Below, in pieces: positions 25,056 through 34,582 of a DNA stretch of 64,000 nucleotides. Position 1 is the first letter of the stretch; each line of letters begins with the position of its first letter. The notes beneath the pieces were generated by a model. That model saw only the letters and a list, made by a program, of their open reading frames with translations, had not been told where the DNA came from and did no database searches. The position numbers and the translations under genes were made by a program. This stretch comes from Actinomycetaceae bacterium (GTDB lineage: Bacteria > Actinomycetota > Actinomycetes > Actinomycetales > Actinomycetaceae). The stretch spans positions 186,001-250,000 of the forward strand of contig JAUNAP010000002.1 in NCBI GenBank assembly GCA_030527545.1. Reading direction: 5' to 3'.

Positions 25056-27038
25056 ATGAGTCGAATCTCAGCCCACGCGCACCGAGGCGCCCTTGCGCTC
25101 TCCCTCGTCCTCGCCGGACTCCTTTACGCACCCCCGGCCTTCGCCGAAGAACCCGTCGACATGGGGGGTCAACGCATCGCCGACCACTCGGGTGTCTTGG
25201 GCGAGAAAGAACGCAAAGACGCGGAAGCACAGGCATCGCAGGCAGGCCTGTACGCCGTGTTCGTCGATTCGTTCGACGGAACGGATGCCACCCGCTGGTG
25301 CGTCGAGGCGGCAGAGAAATCGCACTTGGATTCTCGGGCAACGCTCCTTGTCGTAGCCACGCAGGATCGCAATTACGACCTGTGTGCAGGCAGTGACGTT
25401 GATCTTGACAGTGCCGAACGCCGTGCCGTTGGCGATGCCGCACGGGAGGCGCTCTCAGACGACGACTGGGCTGGGGCCGTCGAAAACGCCGCCGCCCAGA
25501 TCACCTCGGGTGGACGCTCTGGAGATGCGGGATCAGCGGACGTCGAGGAAGATTCGCTAGGCGGAGGCCTACTGGGGCTATTGGGTGTCGGCGCGCTGGG
25601 TGTCGGCGCGGTCGCGACGATCTCGGCGGTCAAGCGCGCGCGCCGGGGCAGTGCGGGAGGCGCTCGCGGGCAGTCGTCCAATGGCGGTGGAAGCCCGGAT
25701 CCCAAAGACGCCTCCGCGGTCGTTGTCGCCGCCGACGATGCCGTGCGGCAGGCCCGCGAGGACCTCGACTATGCCTCCGCTCAGCTCGGGGAGGCCGATG
25801 TTAGCGCGTTCTCGGCTGCGTTGCGTGAAGCCGAGGCCCACCGCGATCGGGCGCTCGAGCTTTTGCGTTCCTCTCGCGACGCCGCCGGCGCAGAGGGTGC
25901 TCGCGCGGCACAGCAGGCGATAGCGCAGGCCAACGAGGCCACGCGGATTCTCCAGCCTCACCTGGAGGCACTGAACGCGGCCAGGGAGAATCAGCAGCGC
26001 CTCACCGGCGACATCGACGCGGCCGGGCGTCTCCTTATGGACAGGCGCGCGGGCTTGGAGGGCGCGCGCGCCGAGCTTGAACGACTCCACCACGACTTCC
26101 CCAACACGACATTCAGCTCGATAGACGACAATGTCGATCAGGCGACCCGCCTGCTCGATTCCGCCGAGCAGGCGCTTGCGTCCGCCCGCGAGGACGTCGA
26201 TCGCGAGGAGCGTTCGCGTGCCTCCCAGACCCTCCTGCTCGCCCAGCGTGCCCTCACTCAGGCCGGGGCACAGATCGACCAGATCATGGGTGCGCGATCC
26301 ACCCTGGGCGATGTTAATCGGGCCCTCTTGCGTGAGATCTCGGCGTTGAGCAGCGACATCGCAGACGCACAGTCGCTGAATGTGGCGGACACATCCGCGG
26401 CCCACCTCGTTGCGGAGGCCAACGAGGCCATCTCGATGGCGGAGTCGGCCCGCGCCGGTTCAGCAGACCCACTGGCGGCTATGGAGCGGATGAGCGAGGC
26501 AAACGCGGCCCTCGACGAGGTGCTCGATCCCCTGCGCGAAGCCGCGGCGTCGAAGCAGCGGGCAGGACAGGCCGTCGCCCAGCGCGTCGATCTCGTCGCG
26601 CGACAGGTGGCCGAGACAGAGGCCTATATTTCCTCTCACCGCGGCGCGGTCGGCTCGACGGCTCGCGAGCGTTCACGCCAGGCGGTCGGCCTCGTTGAGC
26701 GGGCACGCCAGAACGCGACATCGGACCCGAAGGCGGCCGAACGGGACCTGCAAACTGCTGAGGCACTCTCGCGTCAGGCCCTGTCGATCGCGCAAAACGA
26801 CGTCGCCGCGCACCAGAGCAACGATGGCTGGGGGCGGGGCCCGGGATCGGGGGGCATCGACATGGGCTCGCTCATCCTCGGTGGCATTCTCGGCTCGTCC
26901 ATGTCGGGCGGGCATCGCAGCTCGGGAGTGACGTGGGGCGGCTTCGGCGGCGGCATGTCGGGAGGCGGCGGTGGCTTCTCCGGCGGCTTCGGCGGCGGGG
27001 GCGGTTTCTCCGGTGGCTTTGGAGGGGGAAAGTTCTAG
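25056..27038 (+). CDS. TPM-domain protein with long coiled coil and Gly-rich tail
   Basis: 660 aa; the ATG at 25056 follows GGAGAG. Signal peptide (1-30, ending AFA), then an extracellular TPM (DUF477) domain (about 35-150) with DHSGVLGEKE and a VVATQDRNYDLC strand. One transmembrane segment follows (about 173-193), then a very long Ala/Glu/Arg-rich coiled-coil region (about 220-585) and a Gly/Phe/Ser tail ending in repeated GGGFSGGFGGG. TPM proteins have been linked to photosystem repair in plants and to envelope upkeep in bacteria. The PspA gene follows 82 nt later, a pairing repeated in actinobacteria, so a membrane-stress role together with PspA is likely. Confidence 0.9.
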   Translation: MSRISAHAHRGALALSLVLAGLLYAPPAFAEEPVDMGGQRIADHSGVLGEKERKDAEAQASQAGLYAVFVDSFDGTDATRWCVEAAEKSHLDSRATLLVVATQDRNYDLCAGSDVDLDSAERRAVGDAAREALSDDDWAGAVENAAAQITSGGRSGDAGSADVEEDSLGGGLLGLLGVGALGVGAVATISAVKRARRGSAGGARGQSSNGGGSPDPKDASAVVVAADDAVRQAREDLDYASAQLGEADVSAFSAALREAEAHRDRALELLRSSRDAAGAEGARAAQQAIAQANEATRILQPHLEALNAARENQQRLTGDIDAAGRLLMDRRAGLEGARAELERLHHDFPNTTFSSIDDNVDQATRLLDSAEQALASAREDVDREERSRASQTLLLAQRALTQAGAQIDQIMGARSTLGDVNRALLREISALSSDIADAQSLNVADTSAAHLVAEANEAISMAESARAGSADPLAAMERMSEANAALDEVLDPLREAAASKQRAGQAVAQRVDLVARQVAETEAYISSHRGAVGSTARERSRQAVGLVERARQNATSDPKAAERDLQTAEALSRQALSIAQNDVAAHQSNDGWGRGPGSGGIDMGSLILGGILGSSMSGGHRSSGVTWGGFGGGMSGGGGGFSGGFGGGGGFSGGFGGGKF

Positions 27039-27120
27039 TTCCGATCAGTCGTTTTCGAGGAAACATGCAGGATGCTGTGGCATGCTGGCCATAGCACGAC
27101 ACCTAAGAAAGGCCTCAACT

Positions 27121-27837
27121 ATGGCAGAAAAGCAGTCGATCCTCGGGCGCGTTGCCCAGCTGGCGAAGGCGAACATTAACGCCCTGCTCGATCGCGCGGA
27201 GGATCCCGAAAAGATGCTCGATCAGCTCGTACGCGACTACACGAATAACATCGCCGAGGCAGAGCGCGCTATCGCCGAGACGATCGGCAATTTGCGCTTG
27301 GCCGAAAAAGACTACGAGGAAGATCGCAGCCAGGCCGAGCAGTGGGGTTCAAAGGCAGCGGCGGCCTCTCGTCGCGCCGATGAGTATCGCGCTCAGGGCG
27401 ACGCGGCAAACGCCGACAAGTTCGACAGCCTCGCCAAGGAGGCGTTGCGTCGTCAGCTTGATCACGAGCGCCAGGCGAAGGACGCCGAGCCGATGCTCGC
27501 CTCGCAGCGCCAGCTCGTCGACCAGCTCAAGTCGGGTCTGGACAAGATGAAGGCGAAGCTCAACGAGCTCAAGACGAAGCGCTCACAGCTCGTCTCGCGG
27601 CAGAAGCTCGCGGAGGCTCAAAATAAGGTCCACGACGCGATGGGCTCGATCAACATCATGGATCCGACGAGCGAGCTCAATCGGTTTGAAGAGCGGGTTC
27701 GTCGCGAGGAGGCGCGCGCCCTGGGGCGTGCCGAGCTCGAATCGGATTCCCTGGAGTCCCAATTCGCCGAGCTGGAGCTTAACGGCGACGACGCTGAGGT
27801 CGAGGCGAGGCTCGCGGCTTTGAAGAACAAGAACTAG
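27121..27837 (+). CDS. pspA: PspA/IM30 family phage-shock protein
   Basis: 238 aa from the ATG at 27121 (AAGAAAGG upstream). The protein is nearly all helix: an amphipathic N-terminal helix (about 5-20, ILGRVAQLAKANINALL) that binds lipid, then EDPEKMLDQLVRDY, the family signature, and long coiled coils with Lys/Glu/Gln heptads. PspA proteins are ESCRT-III-like and form membrane-covering assemblies that limit proton leakage. Length fits the family (220-260 aa). A classical terminator follows directly. Together with the upstream TPM gene it forms an envelope-stress pair. Confidence 0.94.
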   Translation: MAEKQSILGRVAQLAKANINALLDRAEDPEKMLDQLVRDYTNNIAEAERAIAETIGNLRLAEKDYEEDRSQAEQWGSKAAAASRRADEYRAQGDAANADKFDSLAKEALRRQLDHERQAKDAEPMLASQRQLVDQLKSGLDKMKAKLNELKTKRSQLVSRQKLAEAQNKVHDAMGSINIMDPTSELNRFEERVRREEARALGRAELESDSLESQFAELELNGDDAEVEARLAALKNKN

Positions 27838-27851
27838 AGCGACGACGAGAT

Positions 27852-27889
27852 AACGAGGGAGCGGTGATCCGCTCCCTCGTTTCTTTGTG
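27852..27889 (+). terminator. Rho-independent terminator after pspA
   Basis: 13-bp perfect stem (27852-27864 with 27869-27881), TGAT loop, then TTCTTTGTGT. This is the clearest intrinsic terminator in the window. Confidence 0.85.
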
Positions 27890-27944
27890 TGCGCGTGTGG
27901 GGGAGATCGCAGCACCGAGGATGGCATGAATATGCGGGGCAATG

Positions 27945-27950
27945 TATAGT
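27945..27950 (+). promoter_or_regulatory. Extended -10 TGTATAGT of the amino-acid ABC operon
   Basis: TATAGT preceded by TG lies 34 nt before the ATG at 27985. A weak TGGCAT sits 17 nt upstream as a possible -35. Confidence 0.5.
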
Positions 27951-27984
27951 TATCGAGTCCGTGTCGTTCAACGAAGGAAGAATC

Positions 27985-28953
27985 ATGACTGTCACGCACC
28001 CCCAGAATCTGTCTCCCTCGACCCCCGGCTTCCTTCGCCGTCGCGCCGGCATGCTACTCGCCGTGGCGGGGGCGGGCGCTCTTGCGCTGTCGGGTTGTTC
28101 CCAGGCTGAAGAAACGGCCGCGGCCAATGACCCCGGCGAGGCCGGTTTCGACGTGTCCGCGGTGACGAAGGTCGACGAGGTCGCCTCGCTCGTCCCCACG
28201 GATATTGCCGCCTCGGGCGTCCTTGCCAATGGCGCATCCACCGACTATGCACCGGCCGAATACCGCAAGGCGGATGGGCAAACGCCGACCGGCTACGACG
28301 TTGATCTTGTCAATGCCCTCGCGGCGACGATGGGGCTGAAGGGAACGACGACGCACGTCGAGTTCGACTCACTTCTGCCTCAAATCGGTACGAAGTTCAC
28401 GATCGGGGTTTCCTCGTTCACCATCACGCCTGAACGCGAGGCGCAGATGACGATGGTGTCCTACTTCAAGGCCGGCTTCCAATACGCCACCGCCAAGGGC
28501 AACCCCGCCGGTTTTGACCCGAAGGACATTTGCGGTACGACGATCGGCGTGCAAACGGGCACTGCTCAGCAGGAGTGGCTGGAAAATGCCTCGAAGGAGT
28601 GCACGGACGCGGGCAAGAAAGCGGTCTCCATCAAGCCGCACAAGGCGCAAACCGAGGTATCGACACCCGTGGCGTCCGGACAGTACGACGCGATGCTCGC
28701 CGACTCCCCGGTGGTCGGCTACGTCGTCGAGATGTCGGGAGGCAAGATCGAGGCGCTCGGTGACATCTTCGAGTCCGCCCTTCACGGCATCGCCGTACCG
28801 AAGGACAAGCCCGAACTGGCCGAGGCCGTGCGCGCCGGTATCCAGCACCTCATCGACGACGGCACCTACGCGAAACTCCTCGAACACTACGGCGCATCCT
28901 CGGGTGCGATCGAGACCGCCGAGATCAATCCGAACGTCGAGGCCGCGCAGTGA
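27985..28953 (+). CDS. Amino-acid ABC transporter substrate-binding lipoprotein
   Basis: 322 aa from the ATG at 27985 (GAAGGAAG upstream). Lipoprotein signal with LALSGC (Cys38). The mature part is a family 3 solute-binding protein: DYAPAEYRKADG, PTGYDVDLVNALAATMGL, FDSLLPQIG, an SFTITPEREAQM strand, IGVQTGTAQQEWL, and a Lys-Pro-Glu segment near the C-terminus. It should capture a polar or basic amino acid outside the membrane for the permease and ATPase encoded next; the exact ligand is not readable. Its stop overlaps the permease GTG by 4 bp. Confidence 0.93.
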   Translation: MTVTHPQNLSPSTPGFLRRRAGMLLAVAGAGALALSGCSQAEETAAANDPGEAGFDVSAVTKVDEVASLVPTDIAASGVLANGASTDYAPAEYRKADGQTPTGYDVDLVNALAATMGLKGTTTHVEFDSLLPQIGTKFTIGVSSFTITPEREAQMTMVSYFKAGFQYATAKGNPAGFDPKDICGTTIGVQTGTAQQEWLENASKECTDAGKKAVSIKPHKAQTEVSTPVASGQYDAMLADSPVVGYVVEMSGGKIEALGDIFESALHGIAVPKDKPELAEAVRAGIQHLIDDGTYAKLLEHYGASSGAIETAEINPNVEAAQ

Positions 28954-29888
28954 CTCGGATTGACAGTACCTCTAGCGAACCCGTCGAGCGGATCAGCGTC
29001 CGGCCGGTATTCCACCTGTCGCGGCTCATCTGGGCGATCATCGTCGTCTTCCTCGTCGCGGCCGTCATCGAGTCGCTCCTCACCAACCCGAACTACGGGT
29101 GGGGGGTCGTCGCCACTTACCTGTTCCATCCGCAGATCGTGCGCGGCGTCTGCTTCACCCTCATTCTCACGGTCGTCGCCATGCTCGTCGGCATCGTCCT
29201 CGCCGTGACGATGGCGGTCATGCGCCAGTCGGCAAACCCGATCCTGCGGGGAGTCGCCTGGTTCTACATCTGGTTCTTCCGGGGGACACCGATCTATACG
29301 CAGCTTCTCTTTTGGGGGCTCGTGCCGACCCTGTACCAAACGCTCACCGTCGGGATTCCGTTCGGACCGACGTTTGCCGAATGGTCGACCAAAGAGGTCT
29401 TCTCGCCGTTCCTTGCCGCAATCTTGGGGCTGGGACTCAACGAGGGCGCCTACCTGGCCGAGATCGTGCGTTCGGGCCTCAACTCTGTCAACAAGGGCCA
29501 GTCAGAGGCGGCCACAGCCCTGGGGATGACTCGCGGCACCATCATGTGGCGCATCATCATCCCGCAGGCGATGCGCGTCATTATCCCGCCGACCGGTAAC
29601 GAGGCAATCTCCATGTTGAAGACGACCTCGCTCGTGCTCGCGGTTCCCTACACCCTCGAGCTGACCTATGCGGCCCAAACGATCGGCAACCGAACGTTTC
29701 AGCCGGTGCCCATGCTCATCACGGCCGCTCTGTGGTACCTGGCGATCACCTCGGTTCTCATGATCGGCCAGGGGTACATCGAGCGGTATTTCGGGCGAGG
29801 ATTCGACACCTCGACGACGAAGAAGACAAGGAACCGCGCCGATCTTAGCGAGGACGCGACGACGAAGTTTTTGGACGTGACCCCATGA
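28950..29888 (+). CDS. Amino-acid ABC transporter permease
   Basis: 312 aa from the GTG at 28950, overlapping the previous stop. Three-helix core typical of the HisM/GlnP type: [32 protein letters not shown], and the cytosolic EAA loop [24 protein letters not shown]. It has an extra N-terminal helix (about 27-45) before the core and about 35 charged residues at the C-terminus. It forms the membrane channel with the ATPase encoded by the next gene, whose start overlaps by 4 bp. Confidence 0.94.
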   Translation: MTRIDSTSSEPVERISVRPVFHLSRLIWAIIVVFLVAAVIESLLTNPNYGWGVVATYLFHPQIVRGVCFTLILTVVAMLVGIVLAVTMAVMRQSANPILRGVAWFYIWFFRGTPIYTQLLFWGLVPTLYQTLTVGIPFGPTFAEWSTKEVFSPFLAAILGLGLNEGAYLAEIVRSGLNSVNKGQSEAATALGMTRGTIMWRIIIPQAMRVIIPPTGNEAISMLKTTSLVLAVPYTLELTYAAQTIGNRTFQPVPMLITAALWYLAITSVLMIGQGYIERYFGRGFDTSTTKKTRNRADLSEDATTKFLDVTP

Positions 29889-30724
29889 GCGAAGCGACAG
29901 ACTCTTTGATGGTGGACGTTCGCGGAGTCCACAAGTATTTCGACGATCTACACGTGTTGCGCGGCGTCGACCTGCAGGTCCGGCGCGGCGAAGTGTGCAC
30001 GATTCTCGGCCCCTCCGGATCGGGCAAATCGACGCTCCTGCGCTGTATCAATCAGCTCGAGGCGATCTCGGCCGGGCGGATCTACGTCGAAGGAGAGCTG
30101 CAGGGGATGCGAGAGGTCCCTGCGCCGAGTGCGGGTCTCGCGCTGCTGCGCGACAGGATGCATCACGCGCTGACATCGCAGGGAACGGCCCTCCACGAGT
30201 TATCCGACAAGGAAATCTCGGCACAGAGGGCCCGCATCGGCATGGTGTTTCAGCATTTCCACCTCTTCCCGCACATGACGGCCTTGGCCAATGTCATGGA
30301 GGGGCCCGTGCGGGTGCGCAAGATGTCGGCGGAGGAGGCCAAGCCCCTAGCCACGCGACTGCTCGATCGCGTGGGCTTGGCGGATCGCCTCGACCACTAT
30401 CCTTCGGAGCTGTCCGGGGGGCAGGCACAGCGGGTCGCGATTGCCCGGGCCCTGGCGATGGAGCCCGATCTCATGCTCTTCGACGAGCCGACCTCGGCGC
30501 TCGATCCGGAGCTCGTCGGAGAGGTGCTGCGAGTCATGCAGGATCTCGCGGCGGGAGGGATGACGATGATCGTCGTCACCCACGAGATCGGTTTCGCCAG
30601 GGAGGTGGCCGATCACGTCGTCTTCATGGATCAGGGACGAATCGTGGAGGAGGGGGCGCCCGCGGACGTCATCCAGAACCCGAAGCACCCGAGGGCGAAA
30701 GAGTTCTTCGCCACGGTCTTGTAG
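29885..30724 (+). CDS. Amino-acid ABC transporter ATP-binding protein
   Basis: 279 aa, ATG at 29885 overlapping the permease stop. Walker A GPSGSGKS (42-49), Q-loop [11 protein letters not shown], signature LSGGQAQR, Walker [13 protein letters not shown], switch His in VVTHEIGFA. Between Walker A and the Q-loop is an insertion of about 30 residues, ending [18 protein letters not shown]. This is longer than E. coli GlnQ but similar to a known actinobacterial subgroup. It drives the transporter encoded by the two preceding genes. The operon ends in a hairpin. Confidence 0.95.
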   Translation: MSEATDSLMVDVRGVHKYFDDLHVLRGVDLQVRRGEVCTILGPSGSGKSTLLRCINQLEAISAGRIYVEGELQGMREVPAPSAGLALLRDRMHHALTSQGTALHELSDKEISAQRARIGMVFQHFHLFPHMTALANVMEGPVRVRKMSAEEAKPLATRLLDRVGLADRLDHYPSELSGGQAQRVAIARALAMEPDLMLFDEPTSALDPELVGEVLRVMQDLAAGGMTMIVVTHEIGFAREVADHVVFMDQGRIVEEGAPADVIQNPKHPRAKEFFATVL

Positions 30725-30739
30725 ACGAGGCGGACAGGC

Positions 30740-30770
30740 GTGGGGCCCACCGAGACCGGATGGGCCCCAC
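30740..30770 (+). terminator. Hairpin terminator after the amino-acid ABC operon
   Basis: 10-bp perfect stem GTGGGGCCCA (30740-30749 with 30761-30770) with an 11-nt loop. It ends 4 nt before the lipB -10 element. Confidence 0.65.
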
Positions 30771-30774
30771 GTCC

Positions 30775-30780
30775 TATACT
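30775..30780 (+). promoter_or_regulatory. -10 element TATACT, leaderless lipB start
   Basis: TATACT ends 7 nt before the GTG at 30788. Confidence 0.6.
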
Positions 30781-30787
30781 GATTTCC

Positions 30788-31456
30788 GTGCGTGTCATCA
30801 ATCTCTTGGGCTCACTAACGGACTATGAGACTGCCGACGACATGCAGCGTCGCTTGCACGCGCAGGTCGCGGACGGGGCCGAGGACGCGCTCATCTTCTT
30901 TGAAACGCGTCCGACGTACACGGCCGGTCGGCAGACGAAAGACGCCGACATCGTCGACGCGGATCTTCCGGTCATTCGCACGGATCGGGGGGGCTCGGTG
31001 ACCTGGCACGGGCCAGGACAGCTCGTTGGCTACCCCATCGTCAAGCTCGCGAACCCCAGCGACGTCATCAGCTACATCCGTACGGTGGAGGCCGGCCTCA
31101 TCGCGGGGATACGTGGCCGCTGGGGCCTCGATGTGACGACGGTTCCGGGCAGAGCGGGCATTTGGCTGCTCGAAGAGGGCAGGCGCGACAGAAAGATCTG
31201 TGCGATAGGACTCAAGGTCGCCCGGGGGGCCACGATGCACGGATTCGCGTTCAACGTCTGCCCCGATTTTTCATCTGCATTCACGGGAATTATCCCGTGC
31301 GGCCTTGGCGACGCCGACGTGGCCAGCCTGGCCGGGGAGGGGATCACGGCGACGCTTAGCGAAGCTAAGGAGGCGCTGGCGCCCACGCTCATCGACCACC
31401 TTGCGCCCCTGCTTGAGCGCAGGCCCTCGGACGTACGCGAAGTGAAGGAGGCCTAA
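30788..31456 (+). CDS. lipB: Lipoyl(octanoyl) transferase LipB
   Basis: 222 aa from the GTG at 30788, fixed by TATACT 7 nt upstream; an earlier in-frame start would lie inside the terminator. LipB moves octanoate from acyl carrier protein to the lipoyl domains of 2-oxoacid dehydrogenases and GcvH. Visible: [28 protein letters not shown] (substrate site), KICAIGLKV with the catalytic Lys, and the CGLGD segment with the acyl-accepting Cys. Length is normal. lipA follows 1 nt after the stop. Confidence 0.96.
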   Translation: MRVINLLGSLTDYETADDMQRRLHAQVADGAEDALIFFETRPTYTAGRQTKDADIVDADLPVIRTDRGGSVTWHGPGQLVGYPIVKLANPSDVISYIRTVEAGLIAGIRGRWGLDVTTVPGRAGIWLLEEGRRDRKICAIGLKVARGATMHGFAFNVCPDFSSAFTGIIPCGLGDADVASLAGEGITATLSEAKEALAPTLIDHLAPLLERRPSDVREVKEA

Positions 31457-31457
31457 C

Positions 31458-32483
31458 ATGTCGACCGTCCCGCAGCCGGAAGGGCGCAGGCAGCTGCGCA
31501 TTGAGGTCGCCAATGCGGCCACGCCGATCGAGAAGAAGCCGGCGTGGATTCGCACGCAAGCGGTGGCCGGCGAGAACTACCAGGACATGCGGTCGCGTTC
31601 GATCGCCCACGGCCTGCACACGGTGTGTGCCGAGGCCGGGTGCCCCAATATTTTTGAGTGCTGGCAGGATCGTGAGGCGACATTTCTCATCGGTGGGGCC
31701 TTTTGTACGAGGCGTTGCGACTTTTGCGATATCGCGCACGGGAAGCCGGAGGGCTATGACCGTGAGGAGCCGAGTCGCGTGGGTGCCCAGGTGGCTCAGC
31801 TCGGTTTGCGTTACGTGACGATCACCGGCGTTGCCCGCGACGACCTGCCAGACGGCGCCTCGTGGCTGTATGCCGAGACCTGCCGCGAAATCAAGCGTCA
31901 GAATCCGGGGACGGGCGTGGAGCTTCTCGTCGATGATTTCCGCGGAGATCCGGAGGCAATCGATGCCGTGTGCGAGTCCCACCCTGAGGTTTTCGCTCAC
32001 AATCTCGAGACGGTTCCCAGACTCCTCAAGCGCATTCGCCCGGCGTTTCGCTACGAGAGGACGCTCGACGTCATCGAGCGGGCTCACGATCACGGGCTCA
32101 TCACGAAGTCGAATCTCATGCTCGGGTTTGGCGAGACATTGCGCGAGATCGAAGAGGTCATGTGCGATCTCGTCGACGCCGGCTGCGACCTGCTGACCAT
32201 CACCCAGTATCTGCGTCCATCGCCTCAGCACCACCCGGTCGTGCGTTGGGTGAAGCCGCAGGAGTTCGTTGAGCTGGCGAAGATGGCCGAGGGGATTGGT
32301 TTCTCGGGGGTCATGGCTGGCCCGCTTGTGCGATCGTCCTATCGTGCAGGCCGGCTGTGGGCGAAGGCCATGAAGGCGCACGGGCGCGAACTCCCCGAGC
32401 ACCTTGCCCACCTGGGTGAGGAAGGTCCGGCTCTGCAGGAGGCGACGTCCCTCCTGCAACGGCATCTGTCGCACACCGCCTAG
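31458..32483 (+). CDS. lipA: Lipoyl synthase LipA
   Basis: 341 aa, ATG at 31458 with GAAGGAGGCC upstream. This radical-SAM enzyme inserts two sulfurs into octanoyl-protein. It has the auxiliary cluster Cys57, Cys62 and Cys68 ([12 protein letters not shown]) and the SAM cluster Cys83, Cys87 and Cys90 (CTRRCDFC). Also seen are the DDLPDGAS loop, [10 protein letters not shown], and the C-terminal VRSSYRAG, whose Ser is a conserved cluster ligand. Operon with lipB completes the two-step lipoate assembly. Confidence 0.97.
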   Translation: MSTVPQPEGRRQLRIEVANAATPIEKKPAWIRTQAVAGENYQDMRSRSIAHGLHTVCAEAGCPNIFECWQDREATFLIGGAFCTRRCDFCDIAHGKPEGYDREEPSRVGAQVAQLGLRYVTITGVARDDLPDGASWLYAETCREIKRQNPGTGVELLVDDFRGDPEAIDAVCESHPEVFAHNLETVPRLLKRIRPAFRYERTLDVIERAHDHGLITKSNLMLGFGETLREIEEVMCDLVDAGCDLLTITQYLRPSPQHHPVVRWVKPQEFVELAKMAEGIGFSGVMAGPLVRSSYRAGRLWAKAMKAHGRELPEHLAHLGEEGPALQEATSLLQRHLSHTA

Positions 32484-32510
32484 CGCCAGGCGAGCGCGCG
32501 GCGCTGTGCC

Positions 32511-32532
32511 GACCCGCGTTGATCGGCGGGTC
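32511..32532. terminator. Possible hairpin terminator after lipA
   Basis: 7-bp arms GACCCGC/GCGGGTC with an 8-nt loop, between convergent lipA and the trkH-type gene. No T-run. Confidence 0.4.
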
Positions 32533-32603
32533 CTCAACCCAACGGTTCCCGCCAAGCCCCCGGTATCGGGGTGGTGGCCGGCGAAGCGAGCCCCGCGACG
32601 GCT

Positions 32604-33977
32604 CTAGCCGATCGTCGGACGCTCCTCGGGCATCCGGATGAGGCGGCGGCGGTCACGCAGCGCGAGGGCCGCCGCTAGGGTCATCGTTCCCGTCCGTCCG
32701 GCAAACATGAGCGCGACGAGCCAGTATTTGCCGATGAGCGGCAGATCCGGGGTGATGCCAACGCTGAGCCCCGTCGTTGCGAATGCCGAGATCACCTCGA
32801 ACGACAAGACGTCGAGCGAATAGGGCGTGACGAGGAGCAGGAAAAAGATGGAGAACGCGACAATGAGGGAGCCCAGGCCGCACACGCCCACCGCCAGGCG
32901 CAACGTTGAAGGCGGGATGCGGCGCCCGAACGCCTCGATGTCTTGATCGCCTCGCGCCTCGGCGAGGATCGCCAGCGTCATGACGGCCACCGTCGTCACT
33001 TTGATCCCGCCGGCCGTTGACGCGGAACCGCCTCCGATGAACATGAGGATGTCGAGGAGGAACCACGACCCGCGCGTCATCTGCGATACGTCGATCGTCG
33101 TCAGGCCGGAGGAGCGGGAATTGACGCCGAACAGGAGCGCCGTCTGGATCTTTTCGTGAAACGCAAGCGGACCGAATGTGTCCGGGTTCGACCACTCGGA
33201 CACCCCGATGACGAAGGCCGCTCCCAAGAAGATGAGCAGGTACGCGCTGAGTGTGAGCTTGGAGTGCAAGGTGAGCTTGCGCGGTTCCCGCCAGTGATGG
33301 CGAATATCGAGCATGACGGGGAATCCCAGCGCGCCGATCGTCGTACCGATGATCACCGGCGTGATGAGCCACCAGTCGCCCATGTGCGCCTCGAATCCCT
33401 CCGGGAGGGCGACGAAGCCGACGTTATTGAAGATCGATAAGGCGGTGAAGAACGCGTGCCATGCCGCCTGGGCGAACCCTTCCTTCAGCGTCATGAAGCG
33501 TGGCAACAAGATGGCGAAAATCGTCATTTCGCACGTGAGTGACACGACGATGACCGCTCGTATGAGCGAGGACACGGCACCCAGTTGGTCTTCCGATTTG
33601 GTCTCCATGGCCGCGAGCATGCGTTGGGTGAGACCGATGTGGCGGGACACGGCGAGGGCGAGGATCGAGGCCATCGTCATGACGCCCAGTCCGCCGATCT
33701 TCATGCCAAACGCCAAAATGATCTGTCCAAAGATCGACCAGTCCGTCGCGATCGACGTCGTCGTCAGGCCCGTGACACACACGGCCGAGGTCGCCTGGAA
33801 AAGGGAATCGATGAAAGCCGCGCGCTTACCGGTGGAGGTCGCAAAGGGCAGCTGGAGAAGGAGTGTCTCCATAGCAATGATGAGGGCGAAGACGGCGAGC
33901 GCGAGCCGAGCGGGGGAGGTGCGCGCGAGATGGTTGATCCATTCGCGTACACGCGTCTTGCGGGTCGGCTGTGCCAC
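32604..33977 (-). CDS. TrkH/KtrB-type potassium channel subunit
   Basis: 457 aa from the GTG at 33977, chosen because AAAGGAGGAG lies just upstream; an ATG at 34013 would add 12 residues across that ribosome site. Four pore repeats show the selectivity loops: TSAVCVTGL, NNVGFVAL, NSRSSGLTT and ATTGLSVGI, each with the conserved Gly. Hydrophobic segments fit the 8 M1/M2 helices of the SKT family. Works with the RCK regulator of the TrkA/KtrA type; that gene is 9 kb upstream at 22868. Takes up K+ (KtrB-type often Na+-coupled). Confidence 0.94.
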   Translation of the reverse strand: MAQPTRKTRVREWINHLARTSPARLALAVFALIIAMETLLLQLPFATSTGKRAAFIDSLFQATSAVCVTGLTTTSIATDWSIFGQIILAFGMKIGGLGVMTMASILALAVSRHIGLTQRMLAAMETKSEDQLGAVSSLIRAVIVVSLTCEMTIFAILLPRFMTLKEGFAQAAWHAFFTALSIFNNVGFVALPEGFEAHMGDWWLITPVIIGTTIGALGFPVMLDIRHHWREPRKLTLHSKLTLSAYLLIFLGAAFVIGVSEWSNPDTFGPLAFHEKIQTALLFGVNSRSSGLTTIDVSQMTRGSWFLLDILMFIGGGSASTAGGIKVTTVAVMTLAILAEARGDQDIEAFGRRIPPSTLRLAVGVCGLGSLIVAFSIFFLLLVTPYSLDVLSFEVISAFATTGLSVGITPDLPLIGKYWLVALMFAGRTGTMTLAAALALRDRRRLIRMPEERPTIG

Positions 33978-34184
33978 GGCTCCTCCTTTCACCTCTCCAT
34001 CGTAGGTACGCACAGGGGCTCCCTAGAAAATGCAGCCCACAGCCGAATTCGTCACATTCGTCGGCGAGGGGCCTTGCGACGGCGCGCCGAGACACTCGAC
34101 GCGGCGCCATGCGTTATCCTAGGTCCTGATACACGAAGCTGCCCCGTGCCCGCCGCCGTGGCGTATCAAAGAAACGGATAGACG

Positions 34185-34412
34185 ATGCCTCAACAGTCAG
34201 GACCGCGTTTTGTGACCGTTGCCGAGGTCGCCGACCTCATGCGCGTGTCCAAGATGACGGTGTACCGGATGATTCACTCTGGCGAGATTCCGGCAGTACG
34301 CGTGGGCAAGTCTTTCAGGGTCCCGCAGTCGGCCGTTCAACAGCTCATCGACGCGGGCTTGGGAGAGTGGAGCGGCCGAGACATCGCCCGCGGCGAAGTA
34401 GCTAACCAGTAG
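34185..34412 (+). CDS. Excisionase-type (MerR-like winged HTH) DNA-binding protein
   Basis: 75 aa, ATG at 34185. A single helix-turn-helix domain: FVTVAEVADLMRVSKMTVYRMIHSGEIPAVRVGKSFRVPQ-type sequence (residues 9-48), the typical excisionase/BldC-like fold with the wing residues GKSFRV. Possible -10 TATCCT at 34113-34118. Despite the family name there is no phage context. In actinobacteria this gene commonly precedes the tiny bS22 gene, as here with 61 nt between, which argues for a chromosomal regulator. Confidence 0.88.
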   Translation: MPQQSGPRFVTVAEVADLMRVSKMTVYRMIHSGEIPAVRVGKSFRVPQSAVQQLIDAGLGEWSGRDIARGEVANQ

Positions 34413-34473
34413 CCCGTGGATTAGACTGTCTCTCCGGTACGAACGTTATCCATCCGCGATGTAAGGAGGCCCC

Positions 34474-34572
34474 ATGGGCTCGGTCATCAAGAAGCGTCGC
34501 AAGCGCATGTCGAAGAAGAAGCACCGCAAGCTGCTGCGCAAGACGCGTCACCAGCGCCGCAACAAGAAGTAG
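34474..34572 (+). CDS. bS22-type micro-ribosomal protein (AURKAIP1/COX24 domain)
   Basis: 32 aa, extremely basic, in the form [20 protein letters not shown] followed by a TRHQRR stretch and ending NKK. The ATG at 34474 has a strong TAAGGAGG site. It matches the small protein found on the inter-subunit bridge region of actinobacterial ribosomes (bS22 in mycobacteria), related to mitochondrial AURKAIP1/COX24. It is followed at once by a terminator. The gene is easily missed because of its length. Confidence 0.9.
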   Translation: MGSVIKKRRKRMSKKKHRKLLRKTRHQRRNKK

Positions 34573-34582
34573 GTGCACACCA

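Noticed and set aside
26930..27038. Tandem GGCGGC-rich repeats as a possible CRISPR or insertion-site array
   Set aside because: The repeats are in frame and encode the Gly/Phe tail of the TPM protein; no spacers are present.
30060..30250. Insertion in the amino-acid ABC ATPase as a novelty
   Set aside because: A similar insertion before the Q-loop is known in a subgroup of actinobacterial polar amino-acid ATPases.
34185..34412. Excisionase-like gene as evidence of a prophage or integrative element
   Set aside because: No integrase, attachment repeats or phage genes nearby, and the HTH-bS22 pairing is a usual chromosomal arrangement.
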